Of a DNA stretch of 64,000 bases, positions 35,722-45,447 are shown piece after piece. The DNA is taken from positions 1 through 64,000 of the forward strand of contig JAFRZE010000029.1 of the NCBI GenBank assembly GCA_017442735.1, given 5' to 3'. The notes beneath the pieces were generated by a model. That model saw only the letters and a program-made list of their open reading frames with translations. It was not told where the DNA came from and made no database searches. The number at the start of each line of letters is the position of its first letter. The stretch's first letter is position 1. The DNA comes from Bacillota bacterium (GTDB lineage Bacteria; Bacillota; Clostridia; Lachnospirales; Bianqueaceae). Both the position numbers and the translations under genes were made by a program.

Positions 35722-37056
35722 ATGCAGCAAGCGATTACTTATGAACAGCTGGAACAGCTGGAAAAGAACTTTGCCGCGGACCGCGCGAACAAAGTCGCGA
35801 TGAACGCGGTGACCGGTACCGGCGTCCTTGCCAACGCGAAACGCCCCGAGGCTTTCCGCACCGATCTTCATCAGTTTTCCCTGAAGATCGATCAGGGAGA
35901 GATCACGAACCAGAAATCCAGCGGACGCTGCTGGATGTTCGCGGCGCTCAACACGATGCGGTTCGAGATCATGAAAAAGCTGGATCTGGAAACGTTCGAG
36001 CTCTCCCAGAACTACACGCTGTTCTATGACAAGCTGGAAAAAGCGAACTATTTCCTCGAAAATATCCTTGAGACCCTGGATGAGCCCACGAACGGCCGGC
36101 TGATCAGCTGGCTTCTTTCAAGCCCGTTAGGCGACGGCGGCCAGTGGGATATGATCTGCTGCCTGATCGAGAAATACGGCGTCGTTCCGAAGGCGGCCAT
36201 GCCGGAGACTTATTCCTCTTCCGCGACGTGGGAAATGACTTCCATCATGACCGAAAAACTCCGTGAATACGCCTGCCGTCTGAGAAAAGCCTACAGGGCC
36301 GGTGCTTCGATGGATGAGCTTCGGGCCATGAAAGACGAGCAGATGGAAACGATCTACCGGATCCTCTGCATCTGCCTTGGCGTGCCGCCCAAAACGGTGA
36401 CCCTGGAAGTAAGGAACAAAGATAAGGAATTCATCCGTGACGAGGGCCTGACGCCGAAAGAGTTCTACGACAAATATGTCGGTCTTTGCCTGGATGATTA
36501 CATCAGTCTGATCAACGCTCCTACCGATGACAAGCCTTATTATCACAGCTACAGCGTCAAGTTTTTGGGCAACGTGAAGGAAGGCCGCAGGGTGCGCTAT
36601 GTCAATCTGCCCATCGACGAACTGAAGAAGGCAGCGATCGCCCAGCTGAAGGACGGCGATCCGGTCTGGTTCGGATGCGATGTGGGAAAAAGCTCCGAAA
36701 GGAGCCAGGGTGTGATGGACACGGCCCTGTATGATCGGGAAGACCTCTTCCATACGGAATTCACCATGACCAAGGCCGAACGCCTGGACTACGGTCACAG
36801 CCTGATGACCCACGCCATGGTCTTCCAGGGCGTGAACCTGGATGAAAACGGAAAACCGAACCGCTGGAGAGTCGAGAACAGCTGGGGCAAGGATCCCGGC
36901 AAGGACGGCTACTACGTCATGAGTGATGACTGGTTCAATGAATACATGTATCAGGTCGTCGTGAATAAAAAGTATCTGTCCGAGGAGATTCTGAAAGCCT
37001 ACGAGGAAGAGCCGAAGATGCTCGAACCCTGGGATCCCATGGGATCACTCGCATAA
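35722..37056 (+). CDS. pepC: Aminopeptidase C (bleomycin hydrolase family)
   Basis: A 444-residue cytoplasmic cysteine peptidase of family C1B that trims N-terminal residues from peptides as a hexamer. The catalytic Cys is in KSSGRCWMFAALN, the His in YGHSLMTHAMV and the Asn in WRVENSWG. Length is typical. ATG 35722 with AAAGGAG is preferred over the frame start at 35689, which lies inside the DJ-1 gene. Confidence 0.96.
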   Translation: MQQAITYEQLEQLEKNFAADRANKVAMNAVTGTGVLANAKRPEAFRTDLHQFSLKIDQGEITNQKSSGRCWMFAALNTMRFEIMKKLDLETFELSQNYTLFYDKLEKANYFLENILETLDEPTNGRLISWLLSSPLGDGGQWDMICCLIEKYGVVPKAAMPETYSSSATWEMTSIMTEKLREYACRLRKAYRAGASMDELRAMKDEQMETIYRILCICLGVPPKTVTLEVRNKDKEFIRDEGLTPKEFYDKYVGLCLDDYISLINAPTDDKPYYHSYSVKFLGNVKEGRRVRYVNLPIDELKKAAIAQLKDGDPVWFGCDVGKSSERSQGVMDTALYDREDLFHTEFTMTKAERLDYGHSLMTHAMVFQGVNLDENGKPNRWRVENSWGKDPGKDGYYVMSDDWFNEYMYQVVVNKKYLSEEILKAYEEEPKMLEPWDPMGSLA

Positions 37057-37065
37057 TTCGAAAAG

Positions 37066-38217
37066 ATGAAATTTTTACATGTAGCTGATCTGCATCTCGG
37101 GAAGGTCGTGAACGAACTCCCGATGATCCGGGATCAGGAATATATTCTGGAAAAGATCTGCCGGATCGTACGGGAAAAGAGAGTCGACGCCGTACTGATC
37201 AGCGGAGACATATATGATCGAAGCATTCCGCCGGAGGAAGCGGTCCGCGTCCTGGACCGCTTCTTGTCGCGCCTTTCCGCGGATGGCGTGTTCGTCCTGA
37301 TGATCAGCGGCAACCACGACTCGGATGAGCGGCTGAACTACGGCAGTTCGCTTTTTATCTCGCAGAAGGTCTATATCACCAGCGTGTACGAGGGCGAGCT
37401 GAGAGAAGCGGTGCTGGAGGATGGATTCGGCCGGGTGCATTTCTGGATGCTTCCGTTCGTGAAAGCGTCCCGGGTAGGGCATTATCATCCGGAGGCGGAT
37501 ACCAGTTCTTACGATTCGGCGGTGCGGGCAGCGATCGGGTGCGGCGTGATCGATCCGAAGGAAAGGAACGTGCTTTTATCCCATCAGTTCGTGACGGGCG
37601 GGTCGAAGGATCCGGAGACCGCCGGCTCTGAGAATACGCCTTCCGAGGCGGTCGGAACGATCGAAAAGGTAGACGCGAGCGCTTTCGATCTTTTTGACTA
37701 TGTGGCGCTCGGCCATATCCACAGGCCGCAGAAGATCGGAAGGAATGAAGTACGCTACGCGGGCTCGATCCTGAAATACAGCCTGAGTGAGATCGATCAT
37801 GAAAAAAGCGCGGTGCTGGTCACGATGGAGGAAAAGGGAAAAGTAGAGACGGAACTGATCCCGCTGCTGCCGCGGCGCGAGATGCGGCATATCAAAGGTC
37901 CGTTCAGTGAGCTCATGAAGCCGGAATTCGCGACGGATGACTACATGTATGTGACCTTAACGGACGAGGATATCATTCCGGACGCCATCCAGAAGATCCG
38001 GACCTATTATCCGCATACCATGAAACTGGATTATCAGAATTCCCATACCCGCGCGGCGATGGAGTTTTCCTTCGCGAGCGAGGATCTGTCCGTGCGTCCC
38101 GAGGAGCTTCTGAGGGATTTCTACCGGAAGATCGCGGGCGGCGAACCGTCAGAGGAAGAATGGGCGATCCTGCTAAGGAGCGCCGGAAAGGCAGGGGTGA
38201 TCGATGAAACCGATTGA
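37066..38217 (+). CDS. sbcD: DNA repair exonuclease SbcD
   Basis: A 383-residue Mre11-type nuclease. All five phosphoesterase motifs are present: HVADLHLGK, ISGDIYDR, ISGNHDSDERL, LSHQFV and LGHIHRPQ, binding two manganese ions. With SbcC it opens hairpins and trims DNA ends bound by protein. The gene overlaps sbcC by 14 bases, so the two are coupled. The ribosome site is weak, and pepC ends 9 bases upstream. Confidence 0.95.
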   Translation: MKFLHVADLHLGKVVNELPMIRDQEYILEKICRIVREKRVDAVLISGDIYDRSIPPEEAVRVLDRFLSRLSADGVFVLMISGNHDSDERLNYGSSLFISQKVYITSVYEGELREAVLEDGFGRVHFWMLPFVKASRVGHYHPEADTSSYDSAVRAAIGCGVIDPKERNVLLSHQFVTGGSKDPETAGSENTPSEAVGTIEKVDASAFDLFDYVALGHIHRPQKIGRNEVRYAGSILKYSLSEIDHEKSAVLVTMEEKGKVETELIPLLPRREMRHIKGPFSELMKPEFATDDYMYVTLTDEDIIPDAIQKIRTYYPHTMKLDYQNSHTRAAMEFSFASEDLSVRPEELLRDFYRKIAGGEPSEEEWAILLRSAGKAGVIDETD

Positions 38218-41200
38218 ACTCACCATGTCTGCCTTCGGGCCCTATGCCGGCACGGTCCATGTGAACTTCCGGATTTTCGAGAAAAACGGGATCTTTCTGA
38301 TCACCGGGACGACAGGCGCCGGAAAGACCACGATCTTTGACGCGGTCACCTTCGCGCTGTACGGAAAGGCGAGCGGCGCCTACCGTCAGACGAGCAGCCT
38401 GCGGTCCGACTACGCGTCTCCCACGGCGGAAACATATGTGGAACTTCTGTTCGAGCATCAGGGAAAAGAATATAGGATCAGGCGTTCCCCGGCCTACGAG
38501 CGGCCCAAAGCCAGAGGCGAGGGAACGATCAAGCAGCAGGAAAAAGCGATCCTTTACCGGCCGGATGACGCACCGGTCGAACAGGTGCGGCAGGTCGGCG
38601 CGGCAGTGCAGGAACTGCTTCGGATCGATATCGATCAGTTCAAGCAGATCTGTCTGATCGCGCAGGGCGAGTTCTATCAGCTGCTGAACGCGCCTTCGGA
38701 CGAGCGGACGAAGATCCTGCAGAAGATCTTCCGGACCGAGGGATTCCGTCAGATGGGCGAGATCCTGAAAGTCGAAGCCTCGGAAGCCCAGAAAAGCACG
38801 GAGGAGAAAGAACGCGCGCTGATCCAGTATTTCAGCGGCGTCAAGTGCGCTGAGGACAGTATTTATCAGGAGACTTTATCTTCGCTTCAGCAATCGATCC
38901 GTACTTCCGGCCGTGCCTTTGATCTGGAGCGGATGGAGCAGGTGCTCGTCGATCTGATCAAAGAGCAGCAGGAAACAGCGGATTATTACCGGGAAGAAGC
39001 GGCGGAAGCGGACAAACAGCTGCAGATCATCCGACAGGCGCTGAATCTTTCCAGAGAGACCGATCAGAAGTTCCGGCGGCTGGAAGAAGCGGAAGAGGCG
39101 TGCCGGAAGCTGGATGACCAGCAGGAGAGATTCGAGCTTCTGAGAGGACAGGTCGAACGCCAGAAGAAAGCCAGGCGGATCGTCCATCCGCTCTATCAGG
39201 CAGTGAAAGAGCTTGAGAATCGGCTGGCAGCTGGAGAAAAGACAGTCACAGTACGGGAGGAAGAAGAGAAGAGGATTCTCGGGAAGCTGAAAGATCTTCA
39301 GGAGCAGGCGGACCTTCTTCCGGAAGAAGAAAAGGAAAACGAGGAGAAAAAGCAGACTGTGACCCGGATGAAAGAACAGGAGCCACAGTATAAAAAGAAA
39401 GAAGAGCTGGAGAAAACGAAGGTTTCCCTGCAGTCGGCCCTGGAGCAAAACCGGAGACGGCAGAAAAAACAGCAGAACGCGTTCAGCGAGCTGGAGAAAG
39501 AAGAAGAAACGGGCAAAAAGCGGCTCGGGGAGCTGGAAGGAGCGAAGGTCCGGCAGGCAAATCTGACAGGCCTCATCCGGGAAAGGGAAACCCTCGAAGC
39601 CGACCTTGCGCATGTGCTGACGGTGGATGTGGAAGAGGCACGGAAACTGGCCGATGAGCTGGAAAAGGATCAGAAAGCCTATCTCCGGCAGGATGAGGTC
39701 TACCGAAAAGCCCTGCATGAAACCGAATACAGGGAAACACTCTTGGAAAGCGCGAGAGCCGGGCTTCTGGCACTGCGCCTTCAGGAAGGGATCCCCTGTC
39801 CGGTCTGCGGCGCTGTCCATCATCCGTCTCCCGCCGCGCTTCCGGAAGAATCCGTCACGGAAGAGGAAGTGAAAAAGGTCAGGGAGAACACCGACCAGCT
39901 TCGGGACAAGCGCGAAAAAGCCAGTCTCAGGGCGGAAACGACCAGGCTTTCACTGGAACACGCGGAAAAAGAGATCGCCGAGGACCTTGCCAGACTTCTG
40001 AAAGTCGAGGAACTTCCTAAGGAAGCCTCATTGGAGGAAAAGATCGGGATCGGTGAGAAAGCGCTGTGCGATTTGAGAGCACAGCTGAAAGAAGACAAGG
40101 AAGCTTCAGACAGGCTTGCACGGGAGATCAGGGAATTTGATCTTCTGGAAACCAGGCTGAAAGCGATCGATGAGGAAAAGAAAACGCTGAACCGGGCTCT
40201 CTCAGAGCTTGCGGGGCAGATCGAAGAATCCGGAAAGACACTGGGGGAGACAGGGGGTCTGCTTGCGGCGATCCCTTCCCTGGCTTACCCTTCGCTACAG
40301 GAAGCGGAAAAAGCAAGAAAGTCTGTCGAGCAGATGATCGAAGAGTCCGAGGCGCATATCCGAAAGGTGCGGGAAGATCATCAGAAAGCAAAGCAGGAGA
40401 ACGCGGCGGTCCGGGCGGCGCTTGAAAGAGACAGGGAGCTGCTGGAAGAGACGAAACATCAAGAGACGGACGCGCGCAGGATCCTGGAAGAAAGCCTGAA
40501 AACGCAGGGATTTGATACGCAGGACGATTTTCTCCGGTCGGATGTTTCGGAGGAAGAGATCGCACGGGGAGAGAGGCGTCTTCAGGACTATGAAACGCAG
40601 AAACAGACAGCGCGTAATCTTTTGCTGACTTACCAGAAGGATACCGAGGGCCTCGTAAGGGAGGATACCGCGGCGCTGGAGGAAAAAGAAGATGCAGCAA
40701 AGAAAAACGCCAAGGATCTGGCGGATCAGACGACCTTCCACTATCAGCTGGCGGAACGGAACCGCGAGATCCAGGTCTCTATCCTGCGAGGCAGTGAACA
40801 GCTGAAAGAAGAAGAGAAAAAACTGGGAAGGCTGCAGCGGCTCCGGGATCTGGTCAACGGACAGATGAAAGGTCGTCCGAAGATCACGTTGGAGCAATAT
40901 GTGCAGTCGACCGGATTTGAACATATCATCGCGTCGGCGAACCGTCGGCTGATCCCGATGAGCGGCGGACGCTATGAACTGGTCCGTCACGAGGATCCGC
41001 TGGAGATCAGCGGAAAGAATGCCCTCGGGCTGGATGTACTGGACAATTATACCGGGAAGCTTCGGCCGGTCAGTTCGCTCTCCGGCGGCGAAAGCTTCAA
41101 GGCATCGCTGGCACTGGCGCTCGGTCTTTCGGACCGGATCAGCTCACAGGCCGGCGGCATCGAGGTGGACGCGCTTTTCGTCGATGAAGGCTTCGGAACG

Positions 41201-41380
41201 CTGGATGACACCTCCCTTCAGGAGGCGATCGATATGCTGCGTTCTCTTTCGTCTGACGGAAGGCTGATCGGGATCATCTCACACAGAAAAGAGCTGGAAG
41301 AGGCGATCCCTCAGCAGCTGAAAGTCATCAAATCAGGAAAAGGACAGGGAAGCGAGATCAGGACAGAGCTGGGATATTAA
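38204..41380 (+). CDS. sbcC: DNA repair ATPase SbcC
   Basis: A 1058-residue Rad50-type SMC ATPase. The P-loop GTTGAGKTTIFDAVT is at about residue 36, long coiled coils rich in Glu and Lys run over residues 180-500 and 560-880, and the zinc hook CPVCGAVHHP is at about 530. The C-terminal lobe has the signature SSLSGGESFKASLALALG and Walker B LFVDEGFGTLD. It is the partner of SbcD. Length is normal. Confidence 0.96.
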   Translation: MKPIELTMSAFGPYAGTVHVNFRIFEKNGIFLITGTTGAGKTTIFDAVTFALYGKASGAYRQTSSLRSDYASPTAETYVELLFEHQGKEYRIRRSPAYERPKARGEGTIKQQEKAILYRPDDAPVEQVRQVGAAVQELLRIDIDQFKQICLIAQGEFYQLLNAPSDERTKILQKIFRTEGFRQMGEILKVEASEAQKSTEEKERALIQYFSGVKCAEDSIYQETLSSLQQSIRTSGRAFDLERMEQVLVDLIKEQQETADYYREEAAEADKQLQIIRQALNLSRETDQKFRRLEEAEEACRKLDDQQERFELLRGQVERQKKARRIVHPLYQAVKELENRLAAGEKTVTVREEEEKRILGKLKDLQEQADLLPEEEKENEEKKQTVTRMKEQEPQYKKKEELEKTKVSLQSALEQNRRRQKKQQNAFSELEKEEETGKKRLGELEGAKVRQANLTGLIRERETLEADLAHVLTVDVEEARKLADELEKDQKAYLRQDEVYRKALHETEYRETLLESARAGLLALRLQEGIPCPVCGAVHHPSPAALPEESVTEEEVKKVRENTDQLRDKREKASLRAETTRLSLEHAEKEIAEDLARLLKVEELPKEASLEEKIGIGEKALCDLRAQLKEDKEASDRLAREIREFDLLETRLKAIDEEKKTLNRALSELAGQIEESGKTLGETGGLLAAIPSLAYPSLQEAEKARKSVEQMIEESEAHIRKVREDHQKAKQENAAVRAALERDRELLEETKHQETDARRILEESLKTQGFDTQDDFLRSDVSEEEIARGERRLQDYETQKQTARNLLLTYQKDTEGLVREDTAALEEKEDAAKKNAKDLADQTTFHYQLAERNREIQVSILRGSEQLKEEEKKLGRLQRLRDLVNGQMKGRPKITLEQYVQSTGFEHIIASANRRLIPMSGGRYELVRHEDPLEISGKNALGLDVLDNYTGKLRPVSSLSGGESFKASLALALGLSDRISSQAGGIEVDALFVDEGFGTLDDTSLQEAIDMLRSLSSDGRLIGIISHRKELEEAIPQQLKVIKSGKGQGSEIRTELGY

Positions 41381-41392
41381 AGGGGACAGGGC

Positions 41393-42559
41393 ATGGAGCG
41401 TGTGACAGAGACCGATATAAAAAGAAAGAGGATCTCTTTCTTCCGTTTAGGCGTGCAGTCGCTTCCGGAGATGTGGACACATCATCTGGCGGGCGGCCTG
41501 GTCATCACGCTCGCTATGCTGATCTTGCGTATACTCATGAGAAAGACCGCCGGTACCGATGAAATGCTGGACGCAGTCGGCGCGGCTGCGACGGGCTCGC
41601 TGAACTGGAAATTTCCCATCGTGGTGCTGCTGATCTTTCTGACAGTTACCATCACGATCATTGTGGAATTCTTCCCGCATATTCTGCTCTCGGATGGAAT
41701 TCTGAACGGACACAGGACGAATCCCTGGCATGAGATGTGGGAAAGCGCGAAGGCGCTGAAAAAGTTCCGCTCGCCGCTGGGCATCGTGATCCTTGTTTAT
41801 GTTTCCGTTTTTCTTCCGCTGGTCTATCTGGGGATCTCGATGATCCTGGAGGTGGAATTCCACGCTTCCTGGGAGCTGGTCGATCTGATCTCGCACGATC
41901 TGCTTATGAAAAGCTGGTATTTCGCCGTGGTCGGCGCCCTGGCTGTTCTGGGTTTTCGATCGATCTTCACGGTGCACGGTGTCCTGATCGACGATCTGAG
42001 TGCGGAGGCGGCCTACCGACTGTCCAATCAGATCGTTCATCACCATCAGGATACGGTGCGAAAAGAACTCCTCAAGGCGATCCTTGTCTTTTTGGGCATC
42101 ATGGTACTGACATTTATCTTACTGACCATTCTGCCGGATTATCTGCTGAGGAAGCAGGCAGCGTCCCTGCCCAAAGGGGTCGTGATCGAATGGGTGGAAG
42201 GAATTAGCCTGACCAGTCTGGAAAAGAAGGTCATCGGGCACCGCATCCTTTGCAGTCTGGGATTTTTGCTTGATACATACGGAAGTCTGATCATTACCAT
42301 GATCGCGATGGGCTATTATATGCTTCGTGTGACCCGGCTCTATTATTATCTGACCGGCAGACTGGGCAAAAGTTTTCCGGAAAGGCCGGACAAAAATCGC
42401 TATAGTTACCGGGTATTCATCATTATCCTGGTTTTTGTGCTGATCGTCCTGATCTCAGTCGCGAGCGGGCTCTGGTTCAATCAGCTGTATCATGTGGCAG
42501 ACAGCCAGCTGACGGATCTGGAGATCATCGAGCATGGCCTGGGGTTGATTTTTGAGTAG
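41393..42559 (+). CDS. Multi-pass membrane protein of unknown function
   Basis: A 388-residue protein with about seven hydrophobic segments. The pattern of long helices and the conserved-looking HGVLIDDLSAEAAYRL loop recall the membrane domain that precedes some glycerophosphodiester phosphodiesterases (GPDPase_memb), but no catalytic GDPD part follows. That match is weak and made by eye. It starts 12 bases after sbcC and 8 bases before the MFS gene, so it is part of a run of co-oriented genes. AAGGGGA lies before the ATG. Confidence 0.65.
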   Translation: MERVTETDIKRKRISFFRLGVQSLPEMWTHHLAGGLVITLAMLILRILMRKTAGTDEMLDAVGAAATGSLNWKFPIVVLLIFLTVTITIIVEFFPHILLSDGILNGHRTNPWHEMWESAKALKKFRSPLGIVILVYVSVFLPLVYLGISMILEVEFHASWELVDLISHDLLMKSWYFAVVGALAVLGFRSIFTVHGVLIDDLSAEAAYRLSNQIVHHHQDTVRKELLKAILVFLGIMVLTFILLTILPDYLLRKQAASLPKGVVIEWVEGISLTSLEKKVIGHRILCSLGFLLDTYGSLIITMIAMGYYMLRVTRLYYYLTGRLGKSFPERPDKNRYSYRVFIIILVFVLIVLISVASGLWFNQLYHVADSQLTDLEIIEHGLGLIFE

Positions 42560-42567
42560 GAGGCGAC

Positions 42568-43923
42568 ATGACAAAGGAACTTGAAAAGCTTCAGAAAGAG
42601 CGGAAAAAAGCCCGGTACGCGGGATACTTTGCCGTCCTGCTGATCATGATCGTGCTGACCGATATCCTGGACAACCTGGCGACGAATGTCGGCGCGAACA
42701 TCACATCCAGCTTTATTACTGAGTTTTTCGTGAACGGAAAGGTATTTGGCCGGAGCTATGAGTATGAGGAAGGACTGGCACTGCATAACACGATCAGCCT
42801 GTTCGGCTACGTGCTGGCTCTTTTGGCGCCGTTCTATAAGTCGCTGGCGGATAAGATCGGTCGAAAGCCGCTTTTCGTCTGTTCGGCGCTGGGCATGGCG
42901 GCAGGCCTTCTGATTATTTTCCTCTGCCGGTCCTATCCGGTCTTTCTGGTGGGAAGCTTTATGCTTTCCTTCTTCATCGGCAGTGATATCCAGATCCTGT
43001 ATGTCCTGGAAGAGGCGCCGAAAGAGAAACGGGCGACCGTCTACAGCCTCCTGAAAGGGATCGGCGGTCTGTCTTCCGTGGCGATCCCGGCGATGCGCGT
43101 CGCGCTTATGCATAATGATCCCACCCAGTGGCGGAACGTATATCTGCTGCCGGGCTTGTTCGGCCTGGGAGTCGTCGTCCTGCTGATCCTGCTGGTGAAG
43201 GAGACCCGGGTCTTCCAGGATAAGCGGATCGCTCAGCTGGAGGGTAAGCCCGGTCTTCCGGCGGAGGAACCGGAGAAGACGCCGGAAAACGCGCCGGTCG
43301 CGAAGGCAGGCATCATACCGGCGATCAAGTATATCTTCAAACGGAAAGACCTGCGGGCGCTGATTTTGATCAAGATGTTGTTCGACGCGGCGATCATCGC
43401 CATGACGAATTATGAATCCATCATGTACCGCGCGAACATGGATACCGCGTCCATCACGACGGCGGAATTCTATTATCCGTTTCTGTACTGCGCGGCGGTC
43501 ATTATTTCCGGCTTTCTGGCGGACCGGATCGGGAGAAAGAAAACGGTCCTGCTCTTCGGACTGATCTGCGCGGGTTCCTTTATTCTGTTTATCGTCAGCG
43601 CCAACGGTCTGTGGAGTCCGGCCATCGTAGGCATCGGATATGGGTTATATCTTGGCGGTTACTGGATCGGCCGGGATTATATGGAGATCATCTCGACGGA
43701 GATGGTGCCCACCGAGATCCGGGCGTCGATCATCGGCGCGGAAGGGCTGCTGGTCTATATCGGCATGGGGATCGGCTTTGCTTTCGTAAATATAGGAATG
43801 CTCTTTATGCCGCTCTGGCTGATTTGTTCTTTGTTTGCGTTGCCCTGTATTTTGATCTCCGTTCTCCTTCTGGCGAAATACGGCAAGGAGACCAAGGGCG
43901 TGGATTATGAAACTATTTCCTGA
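42568..43923 (+). CDS. MFS transporter
   Basis: A 451-residue 12-helix major facilitator. The A-motifs DKIGRKPL (after helix 2) and DRIGRKKT (after helix 8) are clear, and the arrangement fits sugar/organic-acid porters of the sugar-transporter fold. The central cytoplasmic loop is rich in Pro and Glu. Consensus AGGAGG precedes the ATG. The substrate cannot be predicted; the next gene is an FAD oxidoreductase. Confidence 0.87.
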   Translation: MTKELEKLQKERKKARYAGYFAVLLIMIVLTDILDNLATNVGANITSSFITEFFVNGKVFGRSYEYEEGLALHNTISLFGYVLALLAPFYKSLADKIGRKPLFVCSALGMAAGLLIIFLCRSYPVFLVGSFMLSFFIGSDIQILYVLEEAPKEKRATVYSLLKGIGGLSSVAIPAMRVALMHNDPTQWRNVYLLPGLFGLGVVVLLILLVKETRVFQDKRIAQLEGKPGLPAEEPEKTPENAPVAKAGIIPAIKYIFKRKDLRALILIKMLFDAAIIAMTNYESIMYRANMDTASITTAEFYYPFLYCAAVIISGFLADRIGRKKTVLLFGLICAGSFILFIVSANGLWSPAIVGIGYGLYLGGYWIGRDYMEIISTEMVPTEIRASIIGAEGLLVYIGMGIGFAFVNIGMLFMPLWLICSLFALPCILISVLLLAKYGKETKGVDYETIS

Positions 43924-43938
43924 GGAAAGGATCATCTG

Positions 43939-45447
43939 ATGAGAATTGTAATGGTAGGAGCCGGCCTCGCCAACCTGACGTACGGCGCTCTGGCGGCCAA
44001 AGAAGGTCACGAAGTCCTTCTGATCGATAAGAACAAGGAAGCCGGCGGCGTTCTGACACTGGCCAGGCAGGATGGCTTTTCCTTCGAGCAGGGGCCGCTC
44101 ATCCTGACTGATCTGGAAGAAGGAGAGCCCGTCTATCAGATGCTGAAAAAGCTGGATATTCATCTGGACCTGATCCGGGAGGACAGAGGTCTCGTGACAA
44201 AGGATTTCGCGCTGATCCCGCCGGATACCTATGAGAAAGACTGGCGGAAGAAAGAACTGATGCGGCTTTTCCCGGAAGATGCCGAGGGGATCAAAAAATA
44301 CTATCAGTTCTATGAAGCGCTGATGAAGATCCGTTATCTGTCCGGAGAAGTGCAGACTTCCTCCACCAAACTGAAAACCCTGCTGACCTATCTGAAAGTC
44401 AAACCCTATGAGAACATGTCCTGCGATGACTTTACCAAAGCACTGTTTTCGAATGAGAAACTCCGGCTGGTCTTCAACGGGATCCTGGCGGATATCTGCG
44501 CGGACCCTGCCGAGGTCCAGTGCTTCACGCTTCCGTTCATGAATACGGAAACGGCTTTTGACAAACGAATCCCGCTGGAGAAGAAGGGAAAGAAATACTA
44601 TCCCGGTTATTTCTGTATCCGGGGAGGTGTTCAGAAACTCGCGGAAGCACTGCTTGACTATATCACGAGCCACGGAGGTATGTTCCTGCCGGAGACGGTG
44701 GTCGAAAAGGTGATGATAGAAGATCAGAAGGCGGTAGGCGTCCGGCTGATGAACGGGACAGAGATCTTCGCCGACGCGGTCGTGGGCTGCGGCGCGGCCA
44801 GAGATTTCTTCTACAAAACGGTGGGAGAAGAGTATCTGGACGATGACTACCGGCAGGTGCTCGAGACCTTCCTTCCGATGGAAGCGGTATTCATGGTCCA
44901 TCTGGGCGTAAACTACGATCCTTCCGAGTATCAGAAGCAGAGCCTGGTCTACTACTATCACAGCTATGATCTTTCGGAAGCCGTAAGAGAGCTTCGATCC
45001 GGCATCTATCACGAGGGAAAAGAAGGTTTTCTTATCTATTTCCCGGACAGGCACGCGCCTGAGTTCGCGCCGGAAGGATGCCACTGCGTGACGATCTATA
45101 CCGTCTGTCCGGATACACTGAAAGAAGGAAGCTGGGACGAGAAAAAGGACGATTACGCGGATGAACTCATCGCGATGGCGGAGGAATACCTGCCGGGACT
45201 GAGGGATCATATCGTGGCGAAGAAGATCGTGACTGCGGAGGATTACCGACAGCTGACCCATATGGACAAATCTTCCTTCGGCGGTCTCGTCCCGGTCTGG
45301 AAGCAGAAGAATCCCGCGTTTATCACACCGGTGAAGGATCTGGTCTTTGTTGGTGCGCAGAGTGAGAGCGCCGGCGGCGTTTCAGCGGTCATGAAAGGCG
45401 CCGCACACGCCTATAAACAATGGAAAGTAGAGGTGGAAAGCCGATGA
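43939..45447 (+). CDS. Phytoene desaturase-type FAD oxidoreductase
   Basis: A 502-residue flavoprotein of the CrtI/CrtISO-like family. The FAD motif is GAGLANLTYGALAAKEGHE near the start (the third Gly of GxGxxG is changed to Asn-Leu context), the DKNKEAGG dinucleotide end follows, and GAQSESAGGVSAVMKGA closes the FAD site. Related proteins desaturate, isomerise or saturate polyprenoid or retinol-like lipids. No other carotenoid gene is near, so a carotenoid role is not supported. The stop overlaps the lipoprotein start as ATGA. Confidence 0.82.
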   Translation: MRIVMVGAGLANLTYGALAAKEGHEVLLIDKNKEAGGVLTLARQDGFSFEQGPLILTDLEEGEPVYQMLKKLDIHLDLIREDRGLVTKDFALIPPDTYEKDWRKKELMRLFPEDAEGIKKYYQFYEALMKIRYLSGEVQTSSTKLKTLLTYLKVKPYENMSCDDFTKALFSNEKLRLVFNGILADICADPAEVQCFTLPFMNTETAFDKRIPLEKKGKKYYPGYFCIRGGVQKLAEALLDYITSHGGMFLPETVVEKVMIEDQKAVGVRLMNGTEIFADAVVGCGAARDFFYKTVGEEYLDDDYRQVLETFLPMEAVFMVHLGVNYDPSEYQKQSLVYYYHSYDLSEAVRELRSGIYHEGKEGFLIYFPDRHAPEFAPEGCHCVTIYTVCPDTLKEGSWDEKKDDYADELIAMAEEYLPGLRDHIVAKKIVTAEDYRQLTHMDKSSFGGLVPVWKQKNPAFITPVKDLVFVGAQSESAGGVSAVMKGAAHAYKQWKVEVESR

